Of a stretch of DNA of 8,268 nt, positions 1 to 6,211 are shown in pieces. Source of the DNA: Candidatus Omnitrophota bacterium (GTDB lineage: Bacteria > Omnitrophota > Gorgyraeia > B26-G9); assembly GCA_023136735.1 (NCBI GenBank), contig JAGLQQ010000126.1:1-8268 (forward strand), read 5' to 3'. Made by a program: the position numbers and the translations under genes. The notes beneath the pieces are model-generated. The model did no database searches, was not told the DNA's origin, and saw nothing but the letters and a program-made list of their open reading frames with translations. How positions within the stretch are numbered: position 1 is the stretch's first letter; each line of letters starts with the position of its first letter.

Positions 1-42
1 AGCTATGAGCCATCAGCTATTAGTTATAACTTTATACTTTAT
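1..42. repeat. Degenerate heptamer array at the left edge, running into the 3' end of ilvE
   Basis: The first 28 bases split into four 7-base units of the form AGYYATN or AGTTATA, starting with AGCTATG at position 1. Two exact ACTTTAT copies at 29-42 continue the register and include the ilvE stop codon. The array touches the window edge and may continue to the left. Confidence 0.5.
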
Positions 43-910
43 ATTTAACCCCTTCCTTGCGAGTTATTTCATTGAATTCTTTTAATAATTGCAGAGTGAT
101 TTTCCCTGGCTTTCCATTGCCGATCTTACGACTATCTACTTTTACTACTGGAATTACCTCAGCAGCCGTTCCGGTTAAAAACAATTCATCCGCGTTGAAA
201 ATCTCATGGCGAGTTAAAATATTTTCATGCGTTTGAATTTTGGCTCCTTTTGCGACCGCAATTACTGCATCACGGGTAATCCCTCGCAATGTTCCCATGC
301 TTTGGGGAGGCGTATACAATTGTTTATTTTTGATCATAAATATATTGTCACCTGTGCATTCAGCAACAAACCCCATAGAATTAAGCATGATTGCTTCCTG
401 GTATCCCGAATTAATCGCTTCTATCTTTGCCATAATGTTATTTAAATAATTTAAGGATTTTATTTGCGGATCAACAGCACTCGAAAGATTACGCACGGTC
501 GGAACCGTAATAATTTCTAGCCCTTTTTGGTAAAGCTCTTTAGGATATAACACAATGTTATCTGTAATAATTATAATTGATGCTTTTTTACATTTTCTTG
601 GATCAAGCCCTAAATCTCCAACCCCTCTTGTGATTAAAACTCTAATATAGGCATCTTTTAATTTATTTGCTTTAAGCGTATTAATAACTGCTTTTGTCAT
701 TTGTGCTTTGCTCATAGGAATATCGAGCATTATTGTATGCGCGCTTTCATAAAGTCTGTCTATATGTTCTTTAAGTTTAAACACAAGCGATTTATAAGAA
801 CGGATCCCTTCAAACACACCATCACCATAAAGAAGCCCATGATCAAATACAGATATTTTTGCCTTATCTTTTTCTACTAATTTCCCATCGATATAAACCT
901 TCAGTGACAT
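32..910 (-). CDS. ilvE: Branched-chain amino-acid aminotransferase (PLP fold type IV)
   Basis: Cytoplasmic PLP enzyme that exchanges the amino group between Val/Leu/Ile and 2-oxoglutarate, the last step of branched-chain amino-acid synthesis and the first of breakdown. The 292-residue product has the usual family length. The N-terminal signature GLLYGDGVFEGIR is at residues 25-37. Lys151 in IKSLNYLNN is the expected Schiff-base lysine. The class IV signature AECTGDNIF is at 183-191, the phosphate-binding GIT at 210-212, and LFLTGTAAEV at 243-252. I chose the ATG at 908-910 because AGGAGGG sits just upstream. The frame stays open to an ATG at 961, but that start has no ribosome site and would add 17 atypical Lys-rich residues. 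It lies 188 nt downstream of lolD on the same strand, so it may be the last gene of that operon. The related D-amino-acid aminotransferase and aminodeoxychorismate lyase are alternatives, but FEGIRSY and GLDPRKC favour IlvE. Confidence 0.93.
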   Translation of the reverse strand: MSLKVYIDGKLVEKDKAKISVFDHGLLYGDGVFEGIRSYKSLVFKLKEHIDRLYESAHTIMLDIPMSKAQMTKAVINTLKANKLKDAYIRVLITRGVGDLGLDPRKCKKASIIIITDNIVLYPKELYQKGLEIITVPTVRNLSSAVDPQIKSLNYLNNIMAKIEAINSGYQEAIMLNSMGFVAECTGDNIFMIKNKQLYTPPQSMGTLRGITRDAVIAVAKGAKIQTHENILTRHEIFNADELFLTGTAAEVIPVVKVDSRKIGNGKPGKITLQLLKEFNEITRKEGVKYKV

Positions 911-920
911 ATTCCCTCCT
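911..920 (-). promoter_or_regulatory. Strong ribosome binding site of ilvE
   Basis: Read on the minus strand, AGGAGGGAAT directly precedes the ATG at 908-910. This is a near-perfect Shine-Dalgarno match with about 4 nt spacing. It decides the ilvE start against the upstream in-frame ATG at 961, which has no comparable site. Confidence 0.85.
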
Positions 921-980
921 GTCTTGCACTGCAATAGTTTTGTGCTTTTATTTTTAATCATCTGCGTTTATTTGTCACGG

Positions 981-1002
981 TAGGGGTCAAGAACCTCCCC
1001 TA
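981..1002. other. Short perfect inverted repeat between lolD and ilvE
   Basis: TAGGGG at 981-986 and CCCCTA at 997-1002 form a 6-bp GC-rich stem with a 10-nt loop, extendable by two G-U pairs when read on the plus strand. A pyrimidine-rich stretch ending in five T residues follows on the plus strand, which looks like a terminator, yet no plus-strand gene lies upstream. On the minus strand it would fall in the lolD-ilvE spacer with no T tract behind it, so it may instead be a processing or regulatory hairpin. Its function is unknown. Confidence 0.35.
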
Positions 1003-1046
1003 TTTGTCTTTTTAACACGCAACTCGTTAACTTCTCTTTTTACTTG

Positions 1047-1090
1047 AAGTCGAGTCCTTCGTCCCAGCAAAGCAGTCGTCCCTCGGACTT
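1047..1090. repeat. GC-richer inverted-repeat element in the lolD-ilvE spacer
   Basis: AAGTCGAG at 1047-1054 is matched by CTCGGACTT at 1082-1090, giving an 8-bp stem with one bulged base. An alternative pairing uses AGTCC at 1053-1057 with GGACT at 1085-1089. Inside the arms the hexamer CGTCCC appears twice as a direct repeat (1060-1065 and 1077-1082). The 44 bp are about 57% G+C, clearly above the AT-rich surroundings. No reading frame explains it. It resembles a REP- or MITE-type intergenic element, which is inferred from its form only. Confidence 0.45.
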
Positions 1091-1098
1091 AGGTGTTT

Positions 1099-1767
1099 CT
1101 AATCGCTGATTATCCCATCTTTAATAAAAAGCATACGCGTTGAAATATCCGCGATTTCTTTTGAATGAGTAGCTATTATTATAGTATGCCCCTCAAACTT
1201 ATTCAGATCCCTCAAAAGCTGACAAATATTTTCCCCGGTTTTAGAATCCAAATTCCCAGTAGGCTCATCACAAAAAAGCACCCGAGGTGAATTGATCAAG
1301 GATCTGGCAATAGCAACCCTTTGCTGCTCTCCTCCTGAGAGTGCGCTAGGATTATGTGCCGTCCTATCCTTTAATCCAACTTTCTTCAACAACTCAAAAG
1401 CCCTTGGCTTTATTTCAGAAAAACGCTCCCCTTTGATCAGCGCCGGAAGCATAACATTCTCCAAAGCACTGAACTCAGGCAATAAATGATAGAACTGAAA
1501 AACAAAACCAATATCGCGATTGCGAATAAGAGCCCTATCTTTATCTCCTATTGTATAAAGATTTCGCCCATTTAGCAATACTTCTCCCTCAGATGGATTG
1601 TCTAAGCCGCTCAATAAATGCAACAGAGTAGACTTTCCAGCTCCGGATGCCCCAAGAAAGCTCAGAAATTCACTCCTTTTTACATTTAAATTTATCCCAT
1701 TTAGTACATGAAGCTCAGCTTCCTGAGTTTTATAATATTTATGTAATCCTTTTGCCTGTATTATCAT
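1099..1767 (-). CDS. lolD: Lipoprotein-releasing ABC transporter, ATPase subunit
   Basis: ATPase of the inner-membrane LolCDE-type machine, which uses ATP to pull mature outer-membrane lipoproteins out of the inner membrane and hand them to the periplasmic carrier LolA. The 222 residues contain a complete nucleotide-binding domain: Walker A GASGAGKST at 39-47, Q-loop Gln91, signature LSGGEQQ at 143-149, Walker B with Asp167 and Glu168, and switch His201. The protein has the usual length of LolD and of the wider MacB/FtsE family. Its ATG overlaps the stop codon of the upstream permease (ATGA, 4 bp), so translation is probably coupled; there is no clear ribosome site of its own. The permease partner has LolC/E character, which favours LolD over MacB or FtsE. 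It could equally serve another substrate of the same family. Confidence 0.93.
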   Translation of the reverse strand: MIIQAKGLHKYYKTQEAELHVLNGINLNVKRSEFLSFLGASGAGKSTLLHLLSGLDNPSEGEVLLNGRNLYTIGDKDRALIRNRDIGFVFQFYHLLPEFSALENVMLPALIKGERFSEIKPRAFELLKKVGLKDRTAHNPSALSGGEQQRVAIARSLINSPRVLFCDEPTGNLDSKTGENICQLLRDLNKFEGHTIIIATHSKEIADISTRMLFIKDGIISD

Positions 1768-2972
1768 TCGTAACGTAATGCCTCTACCGTATTAAGTCTT
1801 GATGCCTGATATGCCGGATAAAAAGTAGCAAGCAGCGTAATGCACATTGCAGCAGCTACTATAGATATCACTTCAACCGACTGAATCCTGACCGGCAATG
1901 TATTGATATAATATACATCCTCCGGTAATGATATGAATTTATAAGTCTTCAGAATATACGCCATGAACAACCCACCAATAGTTCCAAGGATTGTTCCAAT
2001 CAAGCCAACTGACAGGCCGACAATAGTAAAAATCAGCTTTATACTCCCAGCGGATGCCCCAATTGCCTTGAGTATTCCAATATCCTTTGTCTTGTCCATA
2101 ACCAACATAATCAAAGTGCTGATGATATTCAGCGACGCAACCATAACGATCAATGCCAAAATTATAAACATTGCCGTCTTTTCAAGTTTTAAGGCATTAA
2201 ACAGATTTCTGTTTAAATCCATCCAAGTACGCGTAAAGTAAGGAAATCCTAATTTTTTTTGTATCTGCTTTTTTACCGACTCAGCAGTATTAATATCTTT
2301 GATTTTAATACTGATACCGCTCACCAAGATCGGATTATCAGTAAACACTTTCGCCTTTTCAATAGAGATAAAAACCACTCCTGCATCATAATCATACATT
2401 TCACTTGAAAAAATTCCTGTAACTGAAAATATATTCTCTCTTACCTTGGTAAGCTTGTTTTTTTTCAGTTTGCCGGCTGAGATTAAGTTAATCTGATCCC
2501 CCACTCTAAGTAAGAGCTTATCAGCCAGTATTTTACCAATAATAATATTATTACCGCTTTTCAGATCAAGCTTTCCCTTTTTTATAAATTTGTCTACCTG
2601 AGTAACTTTGCCTTCCAGTCCCTCATCAACTCCTCGAACAACAACAGAAACCATTTGCTCCTGCACAAGAAGCAATCCCTGAGTAGTAACAAAAGGAGCA
2701 CAGGCAACAACTCCATCAACTTCTTTTAGGCTTTCAATAACAGGAGCCGCATCATCAAGTCCCCCGAGCTTATCCACCAGAATATGGCTGCTTGTACCGA
2801 CAATCCGATTCCGCAGCTCATAATCAAAACCGCTCATTACACCTATTACAATAATCAAGGTTGCCACACCAGTGGCAATACCTATCACAGAGATCAAGCT
2901 TATGAGTGAAATAAACCTTTCTTTACTACGGCTAAAAAGATATTTACATGCTATTTTAAATTCAAAAGACAT
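1764..2972 (-). CDS. lolC: Lipoprotein-releasing system permease, LolC/LolE family
   Basis: Transmembrane subunit that extracts lipoproteins from the inner membrane with LolD. The 402 residues follow the family plan: a short cytoplasmic start, a first membrane helix at about 21-47, a large periplasmic domain at about 50-265, and three C-terminal helices at about 267-291, 313-341 and 368-387. Family marks include LEKTAMFIILALIVMVAS at 263-280, DKTKDIGILKAIGAS at 293-307, LPVRI at 359-363 and the closing sequence NTVEALRYE. The helix arrangement is that of FtsX/MacB-type permeases. A weak AGGA lies about 10 nt before the ATG. Only one permease gene is present beside lolD, so it may act as a homodimer, as in the LolF type, rather than as a LolC-LolE pair. 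A second permease outside the window cannot be excluded. lolE is an equally valid label. Confidence 0.9.
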   Translation of the reverse strand: MSFEFKIACKYLFSRSKERFISLISLISVIGIATGVATLIIVIGVMSGFDYELRNRIVGTSSHILVDKLGGLDDAAPVIESLKEVDGVVACAPFVTTQGLLLVQEQMVSVVVRGVDEGLEGKVTQVDKFIKKGKLDLKSGNNIIIGKILADKLLLRVGDQINLISAGKLKKNKLTKVRENIFSVTGIFSSEMYDYDAGVVFISIEKAKVFTDNPILVSGISIKIKDINTAESVKKQIQKKLGFPYFTRTWMDLNRNLFNALKLEKTAMFIILALIVMVASLNIISTLIMLVMDKTKDIGILKAIGASAGSIKLIFTIVGLSVGLIGTILGTIGGLFMAYILKTYKFISLPEDVYYINTLPVRIQSVEVISIVAAAMCITLLATFYPAYQASRLNTVEALRYE

Positions 2973-3001
2973 ATTATTAAAATCCTAAAATAGGAATAAT
3001 T

Positions 3002-3071
3002 ACTAATGACTAATTACCAGAAGTTGACAACAAATCACAGAAAACAGAACACAAACAAAAAGCAATAACAA
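3002..3071. repeat. Degenerate 7-bp-period repeat array, lysS-lolC spacer
   Basis: Cutting the spacer every 7 bases from 3002 gives ten units, eight of which begin with AC, AA or a close variant. Adjacent near-copies include ACTAATG/ACTAATT at 3002-3015 and ACAGAAA/ACAGAAC at 3037-3050. One unit (3023-3029) breaks the AC pattern but keeps the register. The array fills most of the 115-nt spacer between lysS and lolC. The form matches heptameric short tandem repeats described in cyanobacteria, though kinship is not shown here. Confidence 0.55.
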
Positions 3072-3087
3072 AATTTTTTGCACAAAA

Positions 3088-4578
3088 TTATTCTATGCAG
3101 GAATCACTATCACATAAACTCTGCTCTTGATCCACAACACAGTCTTGAATCTCTGCTTTAAGCTGCGGAAAAAGTATTACATCTTTTATTGAAGACTGGT
3201 TTGTAAAAAGCATTACAAGTCTATCAATACCAATTCCTAATCCGCCTGCAGGCGGCATACCATACTCAAGCGCCTCAACAAAACTCTCGTCAATATTTGG
3301 GCAGCATTCATCTTTGGCCTGCGCCAAAAAGCGTTCTCTTTGTTCCCTGGGATCATTAAGTTCAGAATAAGCATTGGCGACTTCCATTCCTCCCATAAAA
3401 AGTTCAAAACGCTCACTTATCAACGGGTCGTCTTTTTTCTTCTTTGCCAAAGGGCAAAGCTCTGTATACATATCGGTAATAAAAACCGGATGATTAGTCT
3501 CAAGTTTTTCTTCAATTAAATCACTGACAAGATTAAGTATAAAAGTCCGGCTGATCTTCCCCTCTTTTAGTTCCATTTTTACGCCCTTTTTCTTAAGCTT
3601 TTCGAGCCACACTTCTTCAGCATCATCCGGATTAATATCAAAATTATCCCGCATAAGCTGGGCAAAAGAAATCTCTTCCCAATTGCTCAAATCTATAGTC
3701 TGAGTTCCAAAGACAAGTTCTTTTTTTTCCAAAACCTCAGCAATGTGCATAATAATTCCCTTTACAAGGCTCATCATATCTTTATAGTCTGCATAGGCAG
3801 TATATACTTCAAGCATGGTAAACTCAGGGTTATGCTTTGTGGAAAGCCCCTCATTACGAAAACTACGGTTTATCTCGTAAACCCTTTCCATATCCCCTAC
3901 AAGCAATTTTTTAAGATACAATTCAGGAGCAATCCGCAAAAACAAGTCCATATTCAAAGCTTCAAGATGTGTTTTAAACGGCTTTCCCGCGGCTCCGCCT
4001 GCCATGGAATGCATCATAGGGGTTTCAACTTCCAAATAATCTTGATTATCTAGAAACTTACGAATTTCCCTAATTATTCGGCTTCTTGTAAAAAAAACAT
4101 TTTTAATTTCCTCGTTTGAAATTAAATCTAGATAGCGCTTGCGGTATCTAAGTTCAACATCTTTTAGCCCATGCCATTTTTCAGGCAAGGAACGCATGCT
4201 TTTTGAAAGCAATTCCACTTTATGGGCAAGAACAGTTACTTCATTTGTTCGCGTCAAAAATAGCTCTCCGTTCAAACCTATAATATCTCCCACATCAAGC
4301 TTTTTAAGCACAGCAAATATATCTTCCCCAATAGTATCTTTTTTAATATAAAACTGAACTTTTCCGCTATTATCTTTAATATCACCGAATATGCTTTTAC
4401 CGTGTGCCCTGAGAGCCACTATCCTTCCGGCCGTACATACCGAGAGTTTTTCCTTAAAATTTTCTTTTATCCATAACGCAGTATGCGTTTTTGGAAAATG
4501 CCCGCCATAAAGGCAGATACCTTCATTTTTTAAATCCTCAAGTTTTTTTATTCGCTGCTGCATTAGCTCATCGATCAT
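3088..4578 (-). CDS. lysS: Lysyl-tRNA synthetase, class II
   Basis: Cytoplasmic enzyme that attaches lysine to tRNA-Lys using ATP. The 496 residues have the usual length and order: an N-terminal helix, an OB-fold anticodon-binding domain (about 45-125), then the class II catalytic core. Motif 1 spans about 170-188 (YLEVETPMM at 181-189), motif 2 is FRNEG at 240-244 with HNPEFTMLE at 249-257, and motif 3 is GLGIGIDRL at 446-454. ERFELFMGG and NAYSELNDP are also typical. The ATG at 4576-4578 is preceded by AGAGG with about 8 nt spacing. After the normal end near FPQLK (470-474) there is an extra tail of about 22 residues with Cys480, Cys489 and Cys494, which is unusual. It is first in the minus-strand lysS-lolC-lolD-ilvE run and is transcribed from a consensus promoter. 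Confidence 0.97.
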   Translation of the reverse strand: MIDELMQQRIKKLEDLKNEGICLYGGHFPKTHTALWIKENFKEKLSVCTAGRIVALRAHGKSIFGDIKDNSGKVQFYIKKDTIGEDIFAVLKKLDVGDIIGLNGELFLTRTNEVTVLAHKVELLSKSMRSLPEKWHGLKDVELRYRKRYLDLISNEEIKNVFFTRSRIIREIRKFLDNQDYLEVETPMMHSMAGGAAGKPFKTHLEALNMDLFLRIAPELYLKKLLVGDMERVYEINRSFRNEGLSTKHNPEFTMLEVYTAYADYKDMMSLVKGIIMHIAEVLEKKELVFGTQTIDLSNWEEISFAQLMRDNFDINPDDAEEVWLEKLKKKGVKMELKEGKISRTFILNLVSDLIEEKLETNHPVFITDMYTELCPLAKKKKDDPLISERFELFMGGMEVANAYSELNDPREQRERFLAQAKDECCPNIDESFVEALEYGMPPAGGLGIGIDRLVMLFTNQSSIKDVILFPQLKAEIQDCVVDQEQSLCDSDSCIE

Positions 4579-4676
4579 TATGGAATCCTCTTTCTTTAGG
4601 AATCAAATTTAACAATTAAAGCCAATTCTAGTATTAGCTCAGACAAGTATTTAAATGCCTATTATTGCACAACCTC

Positions 4677-4730
4677 ATGAATCCTTTAACATATGTTGAA
4701 TCAATGAGTTGGGTGATTTTTAGGATTCAT
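4677..4730 (-). promoter_or_regulatory. Structured leader of lysS mRNA
   Basis: ATGAATCCT at 4677-4685 and AGGATTCAT at 4722-4730 are a perfect 9-bp inverted repeat around a 36-nt loop. The loop contains the 10-bp palindrome AACATATGTT (4688-4697) overlapping TTGAATCAA (4696-4704). All of it lies in the predicted transcribed leader of lysS. There is no T tract after the stem on the minus strand, so it is not a simple terminator. It could fold in RNA or bind a dimeric protein as DNA; neither is shown. Confidence 0.4.
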
Positions 4731-4744
4731 TTATTAATTCCATA

Positions 4745-4773
4745 ATTATATAACTAATAAATTACTGTGTCAA
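4745..4773 (-). promoter_or_regulatory. Consensus sigma70-type promoter of lysS
   Basis: On the minus strand, TTGACA (4773-4768) and TATAAT (4750-4745) match both consensus hexamers exactly with a 17-bp spacer. Transcription should start near 4738, giving a leader of about 160 nt before the lysS ATG. It probably drives lysS, lolC, lolD and perhaps ilvE. Confidence 0.8.
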
Positions 4774-4803
4774 GGGAAATGGCGAGTAAACTAGTCCTGA
4801 GAA

Positions 4804-4838
4804 AGCAGATAGCTATAAGTTATTAGGCGCTAGCTATT
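4804..4838. repeat. Short heptamer-period array upstream of the lysS promoter
   Basis: Five 7-base units in register, all beginning AG: AGCAGAT at 4804, AGCTATA at 4811, a variant AGTTATT at 4818, a divergent unit at 4825 and AGCTATT at 4832. The AGCTATN form is the same as in the array at the left edge of the window. Confidence 0.45.
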
Positions 4839-4893
4839 TTATCCTATCACGTTTATTATTAAGATGTTAGAATATTTATGATTATTTTGGAAT

Positions 4894-4922
4894 TTGCTTT
4901 TTCTATTGTTTAATGCTATACT
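4894..4922 (+). promoter_or_regulatory. Candidate sigma70-type promoter of the HD-GYP gene
   Basis: TTGCTT at 4894-4899 and TATACT at 4917-4922 are separated by 17 bp, each close to consensus. A start near 4929 would give a leader of about 98 nt that includes the terminator-like hairpin at 4945-4986. In AT-rich DNA such matches also arise by chance. Confidence 0.5.
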
Positions 4923-4944
4923 TAAATATAAAATTAGTTTCAAT

Positions 4945-4986
4945 ATTATCTTTAAATTTGGAAACAAGTTAGAGATAATTTTTTTT
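4945..4986 (+). terminator. Terminator-like hairpin in the HD-GYP leader (possible attenuator)
   Basis: The arm ATTATCTTTAA (4945-4955) pairs with TTAGAGATAAT (4969-4979) over 11 bp with one G-U pair and a 13-nt loop. Eight T residues follow (4979-4986). This is the shape of an intrinsic terminator, but the stem is AT-rich and therefore weak. GTTTC (4937-4941) could instead pair with GAAAC (4961-4965), which would compete with the stem. No gene upstream on this strand needs termination, which suggests attenuation of the HD-GYP transcript or a very short RNA. Confidence 0.45.
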
Positions 4987-5026
4987 GCAGTTTTCTTTAA
5001 TGCTTTTAAAAAGATAGAGTTAAATA

Positions 5027-5923
5027 ATGACTTGCACTCATTGGCCTCAAATATTATATGACATCGACGGAAATCTTCTAGTTAAAACTGACCAAGAGAT
5101 TTCCGAAAAAGTTATTGAAGTAGTGATCAAACAAAACCAGACAACATCTTCTCAGGTTCTCCTTGCTCAAACAGAAATTATCAACGATATCGTTCAAAGG
5201 ATAAATTCCGGAATATATAAAGTAATGTTTTCCGACAAAGCTAACTCCGAGAGAATTATTGCTATAATAAGGGAAATATCATTTGCTGAATTAATAATCC
5301 GAGAGCTTGAAAATCTAAAAATTCATCTACCCGACACTTATCATCACATATTAATAGTCGCGGCACTTTCTATTAAAATATGCCTTGATTTAAACACAGA
5401 GGATTCTGTTCCGCACCAGATAGCAAAAATCGGACTTGTCCATGATATCGGAAAATCTAGACTTCCTGTTAATATTATTGAAAAGGCCAAACCACTAACG
5501 CAGGCTGAATTCAAAATCATTCAAACTCATCCATGGATAGATCACTTACTTGTATCGCGCTACCTTAATACGACAAAATCATTTATTGCAAAAGCAGCAC
5601 TGTGCCATCATGAAAGACTTGACGGCAGTGGCTATCCACTTGGTATAGCTGAGATCAGCAACTCTGTACAGACAATTATCCCTTGCGACATTTTTGATGC
5701 ACTCATAAGCCACCGGCCTTACCGCAGCGAACCTTTTACAATCAGAGCTGCTTTGGATCTTTTAGTAGAGGAATCAAAAAGAGGAAAGATAAGCAAAAAG
5801 CTTGTGAATTGTATGATTAGTTACTCAAGAAAAGATAAACCGCATTATAAAGATGTTAAGGTTTCACAGATAAACCGCGATGACCCACCTAAAATAAACT
5901 ACTATGGAATTAGAGAGGAATAA
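5027..5923 (+). CDS. HD-GYP domain protein, probable cyclic-di-GMP phosphodiesterase
   Basis: Predicted soluble metal-dependent hydrolase of 298 residues, expected to degrade the second messenger cyclic-di-GMP. The HD-GYP domain spans about 104-250. It has a first histidine at 106 or 107, His139-Asp140 followed by IGK, His168 in THP, the diagnostic HHERLDGSGYP at 194-204, and CDIFDALISHRPYR at 220-233. The usual HPxxG is HPWID here, so the glycine is missing, but the metal-binding residues appear intact. Residues 8-35 resemble the short N-terminal segment of other HD-GYP proteins (YDIDGNLLVK). No receiver, sensor or membrane segment is visible, so the input signal is unknown. It is the only plus-strand gene in the window and sits alone between housekeeping genes. 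The ATG has only a weak purine-rich site upstream. Activity on c-di-GMP is inferred from the family. Confidence 0.85.
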   Translation: MTCTHWPQILYDIDGNLLVKTDQEISEKVIEVVIKQNQTTSSQVLLAQTEIINDIVQRINSGIYKVMFSDKANSERIIAIIREISFAELIIRELENLKIHLPDTYHHILIVAALSIKICLDLNTEDSVPHQIAKIGLVHDIGKSRLPVNIIEKAKPLTQAEFKIIQTHPWIDHLLVSRYLNTTKSFIAKAALCHHERLDGSGYPLGIAEISNSVQTIIPCDIFDALISHRPYRSEPFTIRAALDLLVEESKRGKISKKLVNCMISYSRKDKPHYKDVKVSQINRDDPPKINYYGIREE

Positions 5924-5954
5924 GAAGACAATACTAATGTCCTTTTCTGTGTTC

Positions 5955-6206
5955 CTACTTTAATATTGTCGTTCCCCCAGATTGATTAACATATTGAATA
6001 CTCAAAATAGCGTCTTGATGAGAACTCCTTAATCTTAACTCGCAATTACCATCGGAATAAACACGCGTAAAGCACCCATCGGGTTCTGATTCGACATAGC
6101 CAAGAACAAATCCATGGCTTTTCAACTTATGTATCAACATAGACGTCTGATCCGTTAAGATATTAATTGATTTTAGAATATAATCTTTAACATCGAAATT
6201 TGACAA
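5955..6206 (-). CDS. Hypothetical 83-residue protein, possibly the end of the ankyrin gene
   Basis: I do not recognise this frame. It encodes about 83 residues with mixed polarity, a predicted helical first third and a probable beta-rich second half with many Ser, Gln and Tyr. There is no signal peptide or membrane segment. It begins with a TTG that lacks a ribosome site, only 5 nt after the ankyrin gene stops, and an internal ATG at 6138-6140 would give a shorter product. The frame stays open upstream of the TTG through a run of seven A residues (minus strand, 6226-6220), exactly where a -1 shift from the ankyrin frame would enter it. It is therefore either a coupled small gene or the C-terminal part of a frameshifted ankyrin protein. 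It converges with the HD-GYP gene, whose stop is 31 nt away. Confidence 0.5.
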   Translation of the reverse strand: MSNFDVKDYILKSINILTDQTSMLIHKLKSHGFVLGYVESEPDGCFTRVYSDGNCELRLRSSHQDAILSIQYVNQSGGTTILK

Positions 6207-6211
6207 AGAAT

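Larger units (their letters stand above)
4579..5026. other. 448-nt divergent intergenic region between lysS and the HD-GYP gene
   Basis: No convincing gene lies here. From left to right it holds the lysS ribosome site and leader with two inverted repeats (4677-4730), the lysS promoter (4745-4773), a 7-bp-period repeat (4804-4838), a plus-strand promoter candidate (4894-4922) and a terminator-like hairpin in the HD-GYP leader (4945-4986). The T-box motif and the conserved c-di-GMP-I riboswitch core were looked for and not seen. Confidence 0.7.

Noticed and set aside
1..42. CRISPR-like or direct-repeat array
   Set aside because: Units are 7 bp with no spacers of constant length, so this is a short tandem repeat and not CRISPR.
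911..961. Upstream in-frame ATG that would extend IlvE by 17 residues
   Set aside because: It lacks a ribosome site, the added residues are unlike the family N-terminus, and a strong Shine-Dalgarno precedes the ATG at 910.
3068..3090. Hairpin with AATTTT/AAAATT arms at the lysS stop as a terminator
   Set aside because: The stem is only A-T pairs, with no clean T tract after it, and the downstream genes are probably cotranscribed.
3745..4053. Plus-strand 102-residue frame
   Set aside because: It lies wholly opposite the catalytic core of lysS, which has clear motifs, and its translation shows no recognisable domain.
4632..4730. Two tiny frames in the lysS leader as possible leader peptides
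   Set aside because: They encode about 9 and 14 residues with at most one lysine, so they do not resemble a lysine-sensing attenuator peptide.
4579..4740. T-box or lysine riboswitch ahead of lysS
   Set aside because: The conserved T-box antiterminator sequence and the lysine riboswitch core are not visible, and the leader is short for either.
4923..5026. c-di-GMP riboswitch before the HD-GYP gene
   Set aside because: The region is almost entirely AT-rich and lacks the conserved GC-rich core of the class I aptamer.
5924..5954. Bidirectional terminator between the HD-GYP gene and the convergent ORF
   Set aside because: Only a 4-bp GACA/TGTC stem is present, which is too weak to claim.
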